From assembly GCF_040833975.1 (NCBI RefSeq), contig NZ_CP162130.1, forward strand, positions 3,122,001 through 3,186,000: DNA of 64,000 nucleotides, given 5' to 3'. The position numbers and the translations under genes were made by a program. The stretch comes from Leptospira sp. WS92.C1. GTDB lineage: Bacteria > Spirochaetota > Leptospiria > Leptospirales > Leptospiraceae. The notes beneath the pieces are model-generated. The model was given only the letters and a program-made list of their open reading frames with translations. It made no database searches and had not been told where the DNA came from. Positions 1-9,871 of the stretch are shown piece after piece; the first letter of the stretch is position 1, and the number at the start of each line of letters is the position of its first letter.

Positions 1-491
1 TGAGAGACTGTTTGTACGACCGGTTCCGCCATTCCCACCAAAGGTGAAGGATAGGAAGGGATTTTTTTTTCAGTGAATATTTTTCTGAATCCTTCCGGAA
101 CGGCTGATACCTTGCGAACATTATAATCGAAGAATAAAACACGAATCCTGACCAAGGAAACTTTTTCCTTTCTTCTGTCTTTTGAAAGCCGGAAATACAG
201 ATCAAAAGATTTTTCCCCTAAATTATCTAAAACCACGTCGATCTGAACCTGATCGTTATAGAGTAATTCTCCCTGATACAAAATTCCTGCGTTTGCAAAT
301 ATGATACTTTTTCCGTAGATATCCGTGACCGAAAATCCAAGATACTGGAAGAATTGAAGATGCGCCTCCATAACCAAATCCAAAATCGAAGCAAAGGACA
401 CATGAATGTCCAAGGTTAGATCGGTTTTGCGAATCGACAACTCAGTTGAAAAGTGATAGGTTTCGGGAAATTCGATCTGTATATCGGCCAT
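1..491 (-). CDS. Thioesterase (4HBT-like hot-dog fold) protein, 3' end outside window
   Basis: The reverse strand is open from an ATG at 491 to the window edge, giving 163 codons without a stop. An in-frame TGA lies just upstream of the ATG, so no earlier ATG is possible. The translation begins MADIQIEFPETYHF and has the layout of a single hot-dog domain: a short N-terminal strand, a long helix (around residues 35-50) and a run of beta strands ending near residue 125. This resembles 4-hydroxybenzoyl-CoA thioesterase-like proteins that hydrolyse acyl-CoA in the cytosol. I cannot identify the catalytic residue with confidence and the substrate is unknown. No clear Shine-Dalgarno precedes the ATG. 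It is divergent from the operon beginning at 1106. Confidence 0.7.
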   Translation of the reverse strand, partial: MADIQIEFPETYHFSTELSIRKTDLTLDIHVSFASILDLVMEAHLQFFQYLGFSVTDIYGKSIIFANAGILYQGELLYNDQVQIDVVLDNLGEKSFDLYFRLSKDRRKEKVSLVRIRVLFFDYNVRKVSAVPEGFRKIFTEKKIPSYPSPLVGMAEPVVQTVS

Positions 492-809
492 ATAGTTTAT
501 CGTACAAAATCAATGCGAAGAAAGATCATCGTGACATAATCGATGAAAGATCGGATCCAATCGACGACTCAGAAACTTCTTAAAAAATCAAATGTGATCC
601 TTCTTAATTCTTCAGGTTCCGGAGGATACCATCTCTTTTTTTGCAAAGAGAAAAGCGACGATTCGAATGTCAGAAAACAAAGTATCATCAAAACGGACAT
701 TCCTCTCCTATTTTAGTTTCGGTTTTTAGAATCGCCCTCTTGAATCCGATTCGTTTTTTGAAGTTTGGAAAACCGAGAATTCAATTTTCAACATTCGTTC
801 GGATCAAAG

Positions 810-840
810 TTTGCGGCTCATTTTTTTATTGAGCCGCAAA
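810..840. terminator. Perfect 11-bp hairpin with T-rich loop
   Basis: TTTGCGGCTCA at 810-820 pairs perfectly with TGAGCCGCAAA at 830-840 around a nine-base loop that is almost all T. There is no proper U-tract after the stem on either strand, so it is either an imperfect terminator or a regulatory or recombination-associated palindrome in the divergent spacer. Confidence 0.4.
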
Positions 841-933
841 CATCCTTTTTGTATTCAACTTTAAAAAGTTCTTGCTAGCCGACCTTCTTAAAAGAAGATC
901 TTTCCACCTTGGGATACGCTCAATCTGCGCGGA

Positions 934-958
934 CCCTTTTTCAAAAAATGAAAAGGGG
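934..958. repeat. 10-bp inverted repeat, possible weak terminator or operator
   Basis: Positions 934-943 pair with 949-958 (one G-T pair) around an A5 loop, and the stem is followed by A6T4. It lies about 150 bases before the start of the CoA hydrolase operon. Its role is not evident from sequence. Confidence 0.35.
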
Positions 959-1105
959 AAAAAATTTTAAGGATCCGAAAAAAACGATAGTTTCCGTTGT
1001 GAATCGTTTCTTTTTCTCGTATGCGCAAAAAGAAATTTAGAGTGTTCGCATAGAAAATAAGACGAATCGATTATCGTTAAACTTGCCGAGGAAAACATAA
1101 AATCA

Positions 1106-2893
1106 TTGGAAGCAAATACGAAGATCTTTACAAATCCCGATGAAATGGTCAAACGGATCGTTCAACCCGGAATGAATCTACATCTTTCCGCGACCATGTC
1201 CAGACCCAACGCTCTTATTTACTCCTTGGCGCGCTGTTTTCAAAATACGAATCCGGAATTTATAATCAGCATGGCCGGAATTCATTCCAGCGCTCACGCC
1301 CTTACAATTTCGAAAATCGTAAAACGAATGATCACCGGTTTTGCCGGGGACAACTACCCTAAACCCTCTCCCAATTCATTATATTCTAATTTACTTGAAG
1401 GGAAACCGTTCGAACTCGAACTTTGGTCCTTATTGAGTATCGTTCAGAGACTCATGGCCGGAGCGATGAGACTTCCTGGGTTTATCACAAATTCTCTGAT
1501 CGGCAGCGATTTGATCCTGGATAAGTTAGGCAAAACCGTCTTTTTATTTCCCGATCCTCAAAATCGTTCCGCAAATCAGAACGGAGCACACGCTCCCGAC
1601 TATAGGGGTAAAAGAGGAGTCGACCTTGCCTACATTCTTCCGTTAAATCCCGACTTCACATTCATTCACGCGGTGATCGGTGACGAAGCGGGGAATCTGG
1701 TTCTTTGTCCCCCGAGCGGAGAAGGATACTGGGGAGCGCTCGCCGCCAAACAAGGAGTAATCGCAACCGTGGAAAAGATTGTTCCCGCAGGATCGATCCC
1801 GGCCGAATTGGTAACCATTCCCGGCAATCGAGTCGCCGCACTTTCCGTTGCGGAATTCGGAGCTCATCCTCAATCTCTCAGGGTTCACAATCTTCCGGGA
1901 GTCGCGGTATTCGAAGGTTTATCCACATATCTGGACGATTACGAATTTCAAATCGAAGCCAACGAAGCGGCTAACGTGCCTTCCAAGGCGGAGAAATGGT
2001 ATGCGGATTTTGTAAACCTTACCGGAGGACATTCCGAATATTTAGATCGATTGGGAAGCACTCGACTCAGAAGATTAAAAAACATTCCCGAAGAAAACAA
2101 AGCGACCAAATTGGAAGATCCAAGTACCGTCAACGACTCGGAACAGATGATCATTCTGGCCGCGAGAGCCATTCAAGAATACGTAAAAGAAAAGGGATAC
2201 AAAACCATTCTTGCGGGAATCGGAGCCGCTCATATTTCCGCTTGGACCGCAGCGAGATTTTTGGAACAGGAAGGAATCGAAGTCAAGGTCATCACAGAGT
2301 TGGGCTTTTTCTCCATGAAACCACATACGGGAGACGTATTCCTTTTTAGTCAATTGCATACAAAAGACTGTACAATGCTTTCGGATATCGTAAACATTCT
2401 CGGGACCGTCGTTCCGGATCATTGTTTGGGAGTACTCGGCGCAGCGGAAGTGGATTGGTTCGGCAATATCAATTCCACAAAAACGTCCAAAGGGAAATTT
2501 CTTGTCGGATCCGGCGGAGCCAACGACATCGCAGCGAGCGCGGATTGTATCGTAGTGGCGAAAGCAAACCGCCAAAGATTTGTAAAAAACGTCGGTCATA
2601 TCACCTCTGTCGGGGATCGGGTCATGGAAGCGATCTGTCAATTCGGAAGATTTCAAAGAAAACCGGAGTCCGATCACGTTTTCGAATTTACCCACTGGAT
2701 CGCCCCTCCCTCGGATGAGGAAATGGAACCAGAAGAAGCAGTTCTTCGTTTTACTTCCTGGCTTCCTCCGGACGAAGACATTCCTCTAAAAGAGGAAAAG
2801 CCGGTAACCGCCGAGGAATTGACTGTTTTACGAGAGTTGGATCCGGAAAAGATTTACATAGAACAATTTATGGTATATACAAGACTTCCATAA
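1106..2893 (+). CDS. Acetyl-CoA hydrolase/transferase family protein
   Basis: This 595-residue protein resembles the acetyl-CoA hydrolase/CoA-transferase superfamily, which moves CoA between carboxylic acids or hydrolyses acyl-CoA in the cytosol. The C-terminal half carries the glycine-rich substrate-loop region (around residues 470-490, VGSGGANDIAASADC) followed by a basic VAKANRQRF segment, typical of the family's C-terminal domain. The start is a TTG at 1106 preceded by GAGGA at 1088-1092; an in-frame ATG at 1145 (residue 14) is an alternative. The ketoacyl-synthase gene starts 32 bases downstream, so the two are probably co-transcribed and may act on the same acyl-CoA pool. The substrate cannot be read from the sequence, and the protein is longer than typical 430-500 residue members. 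Confidence 0.75.
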   Translation: MEANTKIFTNPDEMVKRIVQPGMNLHLSATMSRPNALIYSLARCFQNTNPEFIISMAGIHSSAHALTISKIVKRMITGFAGDNYPKPSPNSLYSNLLEGKPFELELWSLLSIVQRLMAGAMRLPGFITNSLIGSDLILDKLGKTVFLFPDPQNRSANQNGAHAPDYRGKRGVDLAYILPLNPDFTFIHAVIGDEAGNLVLCPPSGEGYWGALAAKQGVIATVEKIVPAGSIPAELVTIPGNRVAALSVAEFGAHPQSLRVHNLPGVAVFEGLSTYLDDYEFQIEANEAANVPSKAEKWYADFVNLTGGHSEYLDRLGSTRLRRLKNIPEENKATKLEDPSTVNDSEQMIILAARAIQEYVKEKGYKTILAGIGAAHISAWTAARFLEQEGIEVKVITELGFFSMKPHTGDVFLFSQLHTKDCTMLSDIVNILGTVVPDHCLGVLGAAEVDWFGNINSTKTSKGKFLVGSGGANDIAASADCIVVAKANRQRFVKNVGHITSVGDRVMEAICQFGRFQRKPESDHVFEFTHWIAPPSDEEMEPEEAVLRFTSWLPPDEDIPLKEEKPVTAEELTVLRELDPEKIYIEQFMVYTRLP

Positions 2894-2925
2894 TAAAATA
2901 AAATTTGAATTTACTAGAGGATTTT

Positions 2926-3900
2926 ATGAGCGGCAAGAATTTAACATCAAACGGAGTCAGAATCACCGGGTTCGGCCATTATCTTCCCGAACATATCGTG
3001 ACCAATGAAGAAATCCGCGCCAGACTCAAATATCCGGAAATGCATCCTGCGGAAAAAGCGGTCATCGGAAACATCGGGGTCAACGAAAGAAGACGAGCCA
3101 GCGAAAAAGAAACGCCCATGTATATGGCGACCAAGGTCGCGGAAATGGCTCTCAAAGATGCTGGTAAAAAACCGGAAGACGTGGATTTATACATTCTTGC
3201 AAACTGGACCGATCGATACTATCTTCCGGATCTCGCACCGCAAGCGTCCAAGTTATCGGGAACATCCAATGCTCTGGCTTTTGACGTAAGCACGGCGTGC
3301 ACCGGATTTATCCACGGAGTTCAAACCGCTTCCGCGTTTTTGAGTTCCGGAAAATTTAAGAATGCTCTTGTCATCGGAAGCGAACGTTTTTCCGTAAGAA
3401 CCAGAATGGGAGGATATGGAGAATTTACCGCGGGAGACGCGGCAGCGGGAGTATTTTTGGAATTTACCGAAGATAAGAATTTCGGAATCATCGATTCTTT
3501 TTTGCAGGACGACGGGGACTTATCTGGGATCATTGTCACAGGTCCTCCTCCGCAGAGTTATGTAAAAAGTTATCCGGAACTTGTCACCAACGCAGCAGAT
3601 CTCACTCTCAAATCTATGGATCAACTCCTGGAAAAAAACGGTCTAAGCGTGGAAGACATCGATTGGGTGGTGCCTCATCCGGGAACGGATATCGTCGTTC
3701 AGGATGTTCTCAAAAAAACCGAATTTCCGAGAGAAAAAATTCTCATGAACTTTGAACGGGTTGGCAACACCTCGGCGGCTTCGATTCCGATTGTTTTATC
3801 AGAATATTATTATAAAGGAAAATTTAAAAAAGGGGATCTATTCCTAACTCCCGCAGTCGGCGGTGGATTTTATTGGGGGGGACTCTTATTCCGTCTCTAA
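2926..3900 (+). CDS. 3-oxoacyl-ACP synthase III (FabH-like ketoacyl synthase)
   Basis: This thiolase-fold condensing enzyme of 324 residues shows the complete KASIII triad: Cys125 in DVSTACTGF, His251 in WVVPHPGTD and Asn281 in RVGNTSAAS. KASIII enzymes condense an acyl-CoA with malonyl-ACP. I placed the start at the ATG at 2926 because AGAGG lies at 2916-2920; a TTG at 2905 would add seven residues but has no such site. It is the second gene of the operon, between a CoA hydrolase/transferase and a signalling protein, so it may be a specialised paralogue (for example for an unusual acyl product) and not the housekeeping FabH. That specialised role is inference; the family and active site are seen directly. 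Confidence 0.85.
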   Translation: MSGKNLTSNGVRITGFGHYLPEHIVTNEEIRARLKYPEMHPAEKAVIGNIGVNERRRASEKETPMYMATKVAEMALKDAGKKPEDVDLYILANWTDRYYLPDLAPQASKLSGTSNALAFDVSTACTGFIHGVQTASAFLSSGKFKNALVIGSERFSVRTRMGGYGEFTAGDAAAGVFLEFTEDKNFGIIDSFLQDDGDLSGIIVTGPPPQSYVKSYPELVTNAADLTLKSMDQLLEKNGLSVEDIDWVVPHPGTDIVVQDVLKKTEFPREKILMNFERVGNTSAASIPIVLSEYYYKGKFKKGDLFLTPAVGGGFYWGGLLFRL

Positions 3901-3924
3901 GGGAATATAAGGAAATACAGATAC

Positions 3925-6900
3925 ATGAAAATAGAAGGCTACGAACTCAAAGAAAGAATGAACTCCGACTCGTCTACGGAGGTTTACAAGGCCGTGCGTA
4001 TCAAGGACGGAGCGCAAGTCGTCATCAAGTATATTCCGATTCTGGACGAACTGCACCCAGCCGTCGTAAACTTAAGGAACGAATATGAAATCTTAAATTA
4101 TATAGCATCCGAAAAAATGATCAGAGCCTTCGGTATGGAAAAAATTCCGGAAGGTTTTATCCTCATTCTGGAATTTATTCATGGAGGAACTCTCAAACAT
4201 TTTTCCGGAAAAAAACCGGTAAATCTAAAAGACTTTTTCAAGATTGCCATCGATCTCACCGATAAACTCGGCGAAATCCATAATAAAAAGGTAATACACA
4301 AGGATATAAAACCGGACAATATCATCTTTAATCCGGAAGGAAGTCTGCTTAGGATCGTAGACTTCGGAATTTCCACCCGCCTCTCGAAAGAAGAAACCTC
4401 TTGGTCCAATCCGAATCGACTGGAGGGAAGCATTCATTACGTTTCTCCGGAGCAAACGGGAAGAATGAATCGCACCATGGATTATAGAAGCGATTTCTAT
4501 TCGTTGGGTGTGACCTTTTACGAACTGCTTACGGGAAAACTTCCGTTTGAAAGCGAAGACTTGCTCGAACTCGTCCACTTTCATCTCGCAAAATCCCCGA
4601 TGGATCCTCGAAAGATCCGAAACGAAATTCCGGAAGGATTGTCCCAGATCATATTGAAGCTGCTTTCCAAAACCGCAGAGGATCGTTATCAAACCTCGGA
4701 AGGATTAAAAGCAGATCTGGAAACTGTTCAGGAAAAGTGGCTGTCTTCCGGCGACGCGCCAATGTTTCCTCTGGGTCAAAAAGATTACTCTCATGAGTTT
4801 AAAATTCCGCAGAAATTATACGGACGCGAAGAATATATCGACTCTCTTTTAAAAGAATTCAAACGAGTTACGGATACCGGAAGAACAAGCGTGGTCTTAA
4901 TAGCGGGTTATTCCGGAGTCGGAAAATCCTCTTTAGTAAAAGAAATCAACAAACCTCTGACAGAATCCAAAGGATATTTTATTTCCGGTAAATTCGATCA
5001 GTATAACCGTAACGTCCCCTTTAGCGCGATCATCCAGGTATTCTCCAATCTCATCGAACAGATTCTTACCGAATCTCCGGAAAGAATCGAAGAATGGAAA
5101 AATCGGATTCGAGATACACTGGGTGTCAACGGAAAAGTGATCACCGATGTGCTACCCGAATTGGAGTTTATCATCGGAGAACAACAGTCAGTAATCGAGC
5201 TTGGAGCCCAGGAAAACGCCAACCGTTTTTATTTGGTCTTTCAGAATTTTATCAAAATCTTTTCAAATCAGGAACACCCGCTCGCTATCTTTTTGGATGA
5301 TTTGCAATGGGCAGATGCACCGTCTCTGGAATTGGTAAAAAATCTCATCGAAGATGTGTCAGTAAATTATCTTTTCCTAATGCTCGCCTATCGGGACAAC
5401 GAAGTCGATTCTACACATCCGTTTTCGACCCTGACAACAGGATTGGAAAAGGACGGATTCCGTTTAGATAAGATTCTTCTTAAACCGCTGAGTCTGGAAA
5501 ACGTAAACGAGCTTTTAATGGACAGTCTTCGCAGTTCCGCCGAGGAAACCATGAGTTTTGCGGAAATCGTTTATTCGAAAACAAGAGGGAATCCTTTTTT
5601 AATCAACGAACTTCTAAAACAATTATCAAAAGAGGAGATTATATCCTATCAAAAAGGAAATTCGACGCTCTCCGGTAAATGGATCTGGAATCTGCAAAAA
5701 ATAAAGAATACGGATATTTCGGATAACGTAGTCGAACTCTTAGTAAGAAGGATTAAAAAACTTCCTCCTCGTACGCAAGAAGTCCTCAAATTAGCGTCCT
5801 GTATCGGCAGTAATTTCGATCTCGGAGTGCAATCTAAAATTTTAGGAGCGACTTTAAAAGAAACCGCCGCTGCTCTAATGGAAACGATGGAAGAGGAATT
5901 GATCGTTCCCGCCGGAGACAATTATCGTTTAGTCGATTCCATGGAGGAAGTAGAAGAGAATCATGATAAAAATTTTCAGATAGCAAAAACGATTCAATTT
6001 CGATTTCAACACGACCGGGTTCAGCAAGCAAGTTACGAACTTCTGAGCGAAGATCAAAAACAATCGGTTCGTCTGCAAATCGGCCGAATTCTTTTGGATA
6101 ATTTAAATGAAAAGTCTTTAGAAGATTCGATTTTCGACGTTGTAAACCATTTAAATACGGGAGCTTCCTTAATTACCGAGAGTTTGGAAAAAAGAAAGTT
6201 ACTGCAACTCAACATTCAAGCCGCGCAAAAAGCAAAACTTTCAGCCGCTTATAAACCGGCAAAACTATATATCGAAAAAGCACGGGAACTTCTATTCTCA
6301 TTACCGGAAGCAGAAAAGGGAGACAAGGAGCTCTGGACTAAAGAATACAATATTGCTTATGTGGTACACAAAGAACTGGCCGAGGTTCTTTATCTCAACG
6401 GTAATTTCGAAGAATCACAAGAGATCATTCAGATTCTTTTAAAACAAGTCAAAACTCCGGTGGAACAGGCGGAAGCATATAACTTATTGATGATCGAATA
6501 TTCGGCACAAGGTAAATTCGATCTGGCGATGCCTACCGTGATCAAAGCTTTGAAACCTTTAGGAATTGAAATTCCGATATCGGGATTCGATAAAGCTACG
6601 GATAAAGAGATTACGGAAGCAAAAAAAAATCTCAAGAATCGCAGCGTAACATCGTTGTTAGACGAACCTCTGATGACGGATCCAAATCACATTTGGGCCG
6701 TAAATCTTTTGATTAGCGCTATTCCGATGGCTTATAACAAAGAACCGGCTCTGTTTCCGGTCATCTGTTTAAAGATGGCAAACTTGTTTTTAAAATACGG
6801 AAATCTTTCCGATTCCTACGGCTATTCCTGTTACGGAATGGTTCTTGTAGGCAAATTAGCGGATTATAAAGGAGCTTATGATTTCTGCGAACTTGCGGTA

Positions 6901-9279
6901 AAACTCAGCGAAAAGTATATGAATTCAGGTGGTTACACAAAAGCCGCGAATATTCTCGCGAACTATTCTTCGTCTTTTGTAAAACACCTTAAATTCTCGG
7001 AAGAAATCAACATCAAATGTGTTCAATCCGCTCTTGACTCCGGGGAATTTTTACACGGAAGTTACGCTGCGATGAACGATGCTTCCAATGTTTTATTCCA
7101 AGGAAAAAATTTAGAGATTCTTAAACCGAAGATTACACAACTTTTAAAATTTGTAAGAAAGGTAAAAAACAATCTCGCAATCGATACGATTATCGGTACC
7201 ACTTTGATCCTTTCCAATCTAAGAGGGGAAACCGGCGGGCATCTTGATTTTTCCTCTCACGAATATCAAGAAAAGGAATATATAGATCTCTGCAAAGATC
7301 ATCAAAGTTTAGCCCCGATCTGCACATTTAAAGTAATGAAGATACGCTCCCTTATGATGTATGGGGAATATCAATTGGCCCTTCAAGAGGCGGAAGAAGC
7401 AAACGGCATGATCTTGTATTTAGGCGGTCAATATGGACCGTTAGAACATGTTTTTTTGTATTCTCTTGCTCTTGCGGCAAATTATAAAAAAGTTACTCCC
7501 GAAAAGAAAAAAGAATACTTATCTAAAATTCGGCAGAATCAAAAACAACTTTTCGCTTTAGCCGAAAGTTGTCCTGAAAACTTTTATCACAAGTATCTTC
7601 TTGTGGACGCGGAACTTGCAAGACTCGAATATAAAAACTGGAAGGCTGCAAGAACTTACGAAGCCGCGATTCGAGAAGCAAGAAAGAACGAATTTCCAAA
7701 CGACGAGGCGCTTGCCTGTGAAATCGCGGCGACATTCTGGCTGTCCAAGGGAAGTGTAAAGATCGCTGGAGAGTTTATCAACGAATCCTTTCATCGATAC
7801 GGACTCTGGGGAGCCAACCTAAAACAAAGCATGCTTAAGTCCAAATATCCCGAATTCATTCGTGAAAGAGGAACCGGAACCATCCGAGCCCACAGAACGA
7901 TTTCCAGCACAACCGCGGCGGCAACCGAAGTCTATTCGGGTCAGACCTTAGATCTTCAATCCGTATTAAAAAGTTCTACTGCGATCTCCGGAGAGATCAA
8001 GCTGGAAAATCTTTTGGATAAGTTGATGAAAATCGTAATCGAAAACGCAGGAGCACAACGCGGAGTTCTTATTCTAAAAAAGGAAGGAAGGCTCTATGTG
8101 GAAGCCGAAGGTTCGATCACAAAAGACGATGTGGAAATTCTCACGGGAATTCCTTTAGGTAATAGTAAAAATCTTCCGATCTCCCTCATTTACTATGTGG
8201 AAAGAACGAAAGAAAATCTAGTTCTTAGAAACGCAAATCAGGACGAGAAATTTAATAAAGACGAATATATTAAAAATTCCAAAACCAAGTCCGTACTCTG
8301 TGCACCCGTGATCAAACAAGGAGAAATTTCCGGAATCCTTTATCTCGAAAATAATCTTTCCGAAGGTGCGTTTACATCGGATCGACTACAGATCATGAAC
8401 ATTCTTTCGTCTCAGGCAGCGATTTCTATCGATAACGCTTTACTTTATTCTAATATGGAAGAGAAGGTTAGAGAAAGAACCAGAGAATTAGCGCAGGCAA
8501 ATGCGGATCTAGGTCTTAAGAATCAGCATATCACAGACAGCATCACATATTCATTGAATATACAGCAGGCGATCCTTCCTTCCAACGATATTCTTGCAAA
8601 AAATCTAAAAGAACAATTCGTCCTTTTTAGACCCAAAGACATCGTCTCTGGTGATTTTTATTGGTTTAGTAAAAAAGAAGGATCAATTTTTCTCGCCGCA
8701 GTCGATTGTACTGGACACGGCGTTCCCGGTGCGTTAATGTCCATGATTGGAAATACATTGCTTAACCAAATCGTGAACGAAGCGGGAATCAAGGATCCCG
8801 GTAAAGTTTTGGAACATTTAAATAAAAATGTCAGACAGGCTTTAAAACAGGACACGTTAGACGCAAACTCGGTTGACGGAATGGATATTTGTTTTTGCAG
8901 AATCGACGGAGATAAGGTTTTGTTCGCCGGCGCAAAACGACCTCTCTACTTTTCCAAAGGAGAAAAGATCGAGGAAATTAAAGGCGACAGACACTCCATC
9001 GGCGGAAGACAAAAAGAAGATTCAAGAACCTATACCACTCATGAAGTGAGGCTGGAAAAAGGAAAACCCACCATGTTCTATCTTGCTACGGACGGATATA
9101 TGGATCAGCCGAACCCATTACGACAGCGGATCGCGAGCAAAGGACTCATCGCTCAATTGCAAAACGTCTCTTCATTATCTGCAGAAGATCAAAAAGAAAG
9201 ATTAGCAGTATTTTTAGACGTACACCAAGCGGGAGAAGCCCAGAGAGATGACATAACTTTGATCGGATTTAGGATCTGA
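3925..9279 (+). CDS. Giant Ser/Thr kinase - AAA ATPase - GAF - SpoIIE/PP2C phosphatase
   Basis: This 1784-residue multidomain regulator begins with a Ser/Thr kinase domain (about 1-270) with Lys35, catalytic loop HKDIKPDN at 125-132 and DFG at 146-148; the usual glycine-rich loop is degenerate. An AAA/STAND-type ATPase follows (about 290-600), with Walker A GYSGVGKS at 328-335 and Walker B-like LDDLQWAD at 457-464. Next come a long helical TPR-like region (about 750-1290), a GAF domain (about 1350-1510), a short coiled coil and a SpoIIE/PP2C phosphatase domain (about 1555-1784) with the metal-site motif VDCTGHGVPGA around Asp1594. No membrane segment is seen, so it is probably cytosolic. The next two genes encode SiaB-like and SiaC-like proteins, which suggests the phosphatase domain takes the SiaA role of dephosphorylating SiaC. 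The kinase may phosphorylate another partner or the protein itself. It starts 25 bases after the ketosynthase gene. Confidence 0.9.
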   Translation: MKIEGYELKERMNSDSSTEVYKAVRIKDGAQVVIKYIPILDELHPAVVNLRNEYEILNYIASEKMIRAFGMEKIPEGFILILEFIHGGTLKHFSGKKPVNLKDFFKIAIDLTDKLGEIHNKKVIHKDIKPDNIIFNPEGSLLRIVDFGISTRLSKEETSWSNPNRLEGSIHYVSPEQTGRMNRTMDYRSDFYSLGVTFYELLTGKLPFESEDLLELVHFHLAKSPMDPRKIRNEIPEGLSQIILKLLSKTAEDRYQTSEGLKADLETVQEKWLSSGDAPMFPLGQKDYSHEFKIPQKLYGREEYIDSLLKEFKRVTDTGRTSVVLIAGYSGVGKSSLVKEINKPLTESKGYFISGKFDQYNRNVPFSAIIQVFSNLIEQILTESPERIEEWKNRIRDTLGVNGKVITDVLPELEFIIGEQQSVIELGAQENANRFYLVFQNFIKIFSNQEHPLAIFLDDLQWADAPSLELVKNLIEDVSVNYLFLMLAYRDNEVDSTHPFSTLTTGLEKDGFRLDKILLKPLSLENVNELLMDSLRSSAEETMSFAEIVYSKTRGNPFLINELLKQLSKEEIISYQKGNSTLSGKWIWNLQKIKNTDISDNVVELLVRRIKKLPPRTQEVLKLASCIGSNFDLGVQSKILGATLKETAAALMETMEEELIVPAGDNYRLVDSMEEVEENHDKNFQIAKTIQFRFQHDRVQQASYELLSEDQKQSVRLQIGRILLDNLNEKSLEDSIFDVVNHLNTGASLITESLEKRKLLQLNIQAAQKAKLSAAYKPAKLYIEKARELLFSLPEAEKGDKELWTKEYNIAYVVHKELAEVLYLNGNFEESQEIIQILLKQVKTPVEQAEAYNLLMIEYSAQGKFDLAMPTVIKALKPLGIEIPISGFDKATDKEITEAKKNLKNRSVTSLLDEPLMTDPNHIWAVNLLISAIPMAYNKEPALFPVICLKMANLFLKYGNLSDSYGYSCYGMVLVGKLADYKGAYDFCELAVKLSEKYMNSGGYTKAANILANYSSSFVKHLKFSEEINIKCVQSALDSGEFLHGSYAAMNDASNVLFQGKNLEILKPKITQLLKFVRKVKNNLAIDTIIGTTLILSNLRGETGGHLDFSSHEYQEKEYIDLCKDHQSLAPICTFKVMKIRSLMMYGEYQLALQEAEEANGMILYLGGQYGPLEHVFLYSLALAANYKKVTPEKKKEYLSKIRQNQKQLFALAESCPENFYHKYLLVDAELARLEYKNWKAARTYEAAIREARKNEFPNDEALACEIAATFWLSKGSVKIAGEFINESFHRYGLWGANLKQSMLKSKYPEFIRERGTGTIRAHRTISSTTAAATEVYSGQTLDLQSVLKSSTAISGEIKLENLLDKLMKIVIENAGAQRGVLILKKEGRLYVEAEGSITKDDVEILTGIPLGNSKNLPISLIYYVERTKENLVLRNANQDEKFNKDEYIKNSKTKSVLCAPVIKQGEISGILYLENNLSEGAFTSDRLQIMNILSSQAAISIDNALLYSNMEEKVRERTRELAQANADLGLKNQHITDSITYSLNIQQAILPSNDILAKNLKEQFVLFRPKDIVSGDFYWFSKKEGSIFLAAVDCTGHGVPGALMSMIGNTLLNQIVNEAGIKDPGKVLEHLNKNVRQALKQDTLDANSVDGMDICFCRIDGDKVLFAGAKRPLYFSKGEKIEEIKGDRHSIGGRQKEDSRTYTTHEVRLEKGKPTMFYLATDGYMDQPNPLRQRIASKGLIAQLQNVSSLSAEDQKERLAVFLDVHQAGEAQRDDITLIGFRI

Positions 9280-9314
9280 TCTGGATACGAAATAAGGGAG
9301 TATGTTAAAAAGAA

Positions 9315-9869
9315 ATGATGGAAAATAAGTCCGTAGACCTGTTTAAACACTACAAAGAGGCCTGTGATTATCAATTAATTATTTCCTTTAAAGGAAGACT
9401 TTCCCAGGAAGTCCTAACCGAATTCGGCTCCATGATCCGAACCTCTTTGAGTACGGAGTCTAAAATCAAGAAAATCTTCGCGGTTTTTATCGAACTCGCC
9501 CAGAATATGCTACACTACTCGGCGGAAAGAAAAGCTCTAGAGGACGGAAGAGAGGGAGGCGTCGGGATCATTATGGTGGATGAAAAATCGATTGGCTATA
9601 ATGTTTCTTCCGGGAACCTTGTACTAAACGAGAAAATTGAATCGCTAAAAACAAAATGCGATAAGATAAATTCTATGTCAAAGGACGAGCTCAAAACTTA
9701 TTACCAACAACAGTTGCGCTCGGACAGACCTGATGACAGCAAAGGTGCGGGAGTCGGATTGATCGATATTGCAAGGAAATCGGACGGACCTATTTCTTAC
9801 GGCATCACATCGGTAGACGATAAGCATTCGTTTTTTACACTTTCTGCATACTTTACAAAGGAAAATTGA
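9315..9869 (+). CDS. SiaB-like protein kinase (GHKL-fold)
   Basis: The 184-residue product shows GHKL ATPase features: an N-box-like segment ELAQN at residues 60-64 and a glycine-rich GAGVGLI at 144-150. This matches the SiaB/DUF6272 family of small Ser/Thr kinases related to anti-sigma factor kinases. In Pseudomonas aeruginosa SiaB phosphorylates SiaC. The gene lies 36 bases after the phosphatase-containing giant protein and overlaps the spacer of the SiaC-like gene by having its stop 2 bases before that ATG, so translation is probably coupled. A GGGAG lies about 14 bases upstream of the first ATG; the second ATG at 9318 is equally possible. Family assignment is from motif pattern and context; the phosphorylation partner is inference. 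Confidence 0.75.
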   Translation: MMENKSVDLFKHYKEACDYQLIISFKGRLSQEVLTEFGSMIRTSLSTESKIKKIFAVFIELAQNMLHYSAERKALEDGREGGVGIIMVDEKSIGYNVSSGNLVLNEKIESLKTKCDKINSMSKDELKTYYQQQLRSDRPDDSKGAGVGLIDIARKSDGPISYGITSVDDKHSFFTLSAYFTKEN

Positions 9870-9871
9870 GA

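Larger units (their letters stand above)
492..1105. other. Intergenic region between divergent genes
   Basis: There is no convincing gene in these 614 bases. The 63-codon frame at 641-832 lacks a ribosome binding site and family features and ends inside a hairpin. The stretch should hold the promoters of the thioesterase-like gene (leftward) and of the large operon (rightward), but I could not call either box pattern with confidence. It contains two inverted repeats, listed separately. Confidence 0.6.

Noticed and set aside
641..832. 63-codon frame upstream of the CoA hydrolase operon
   Set aside because: No ribosome binding site or family feature; it ends in a hairpin and lies in a divergent promoter region.
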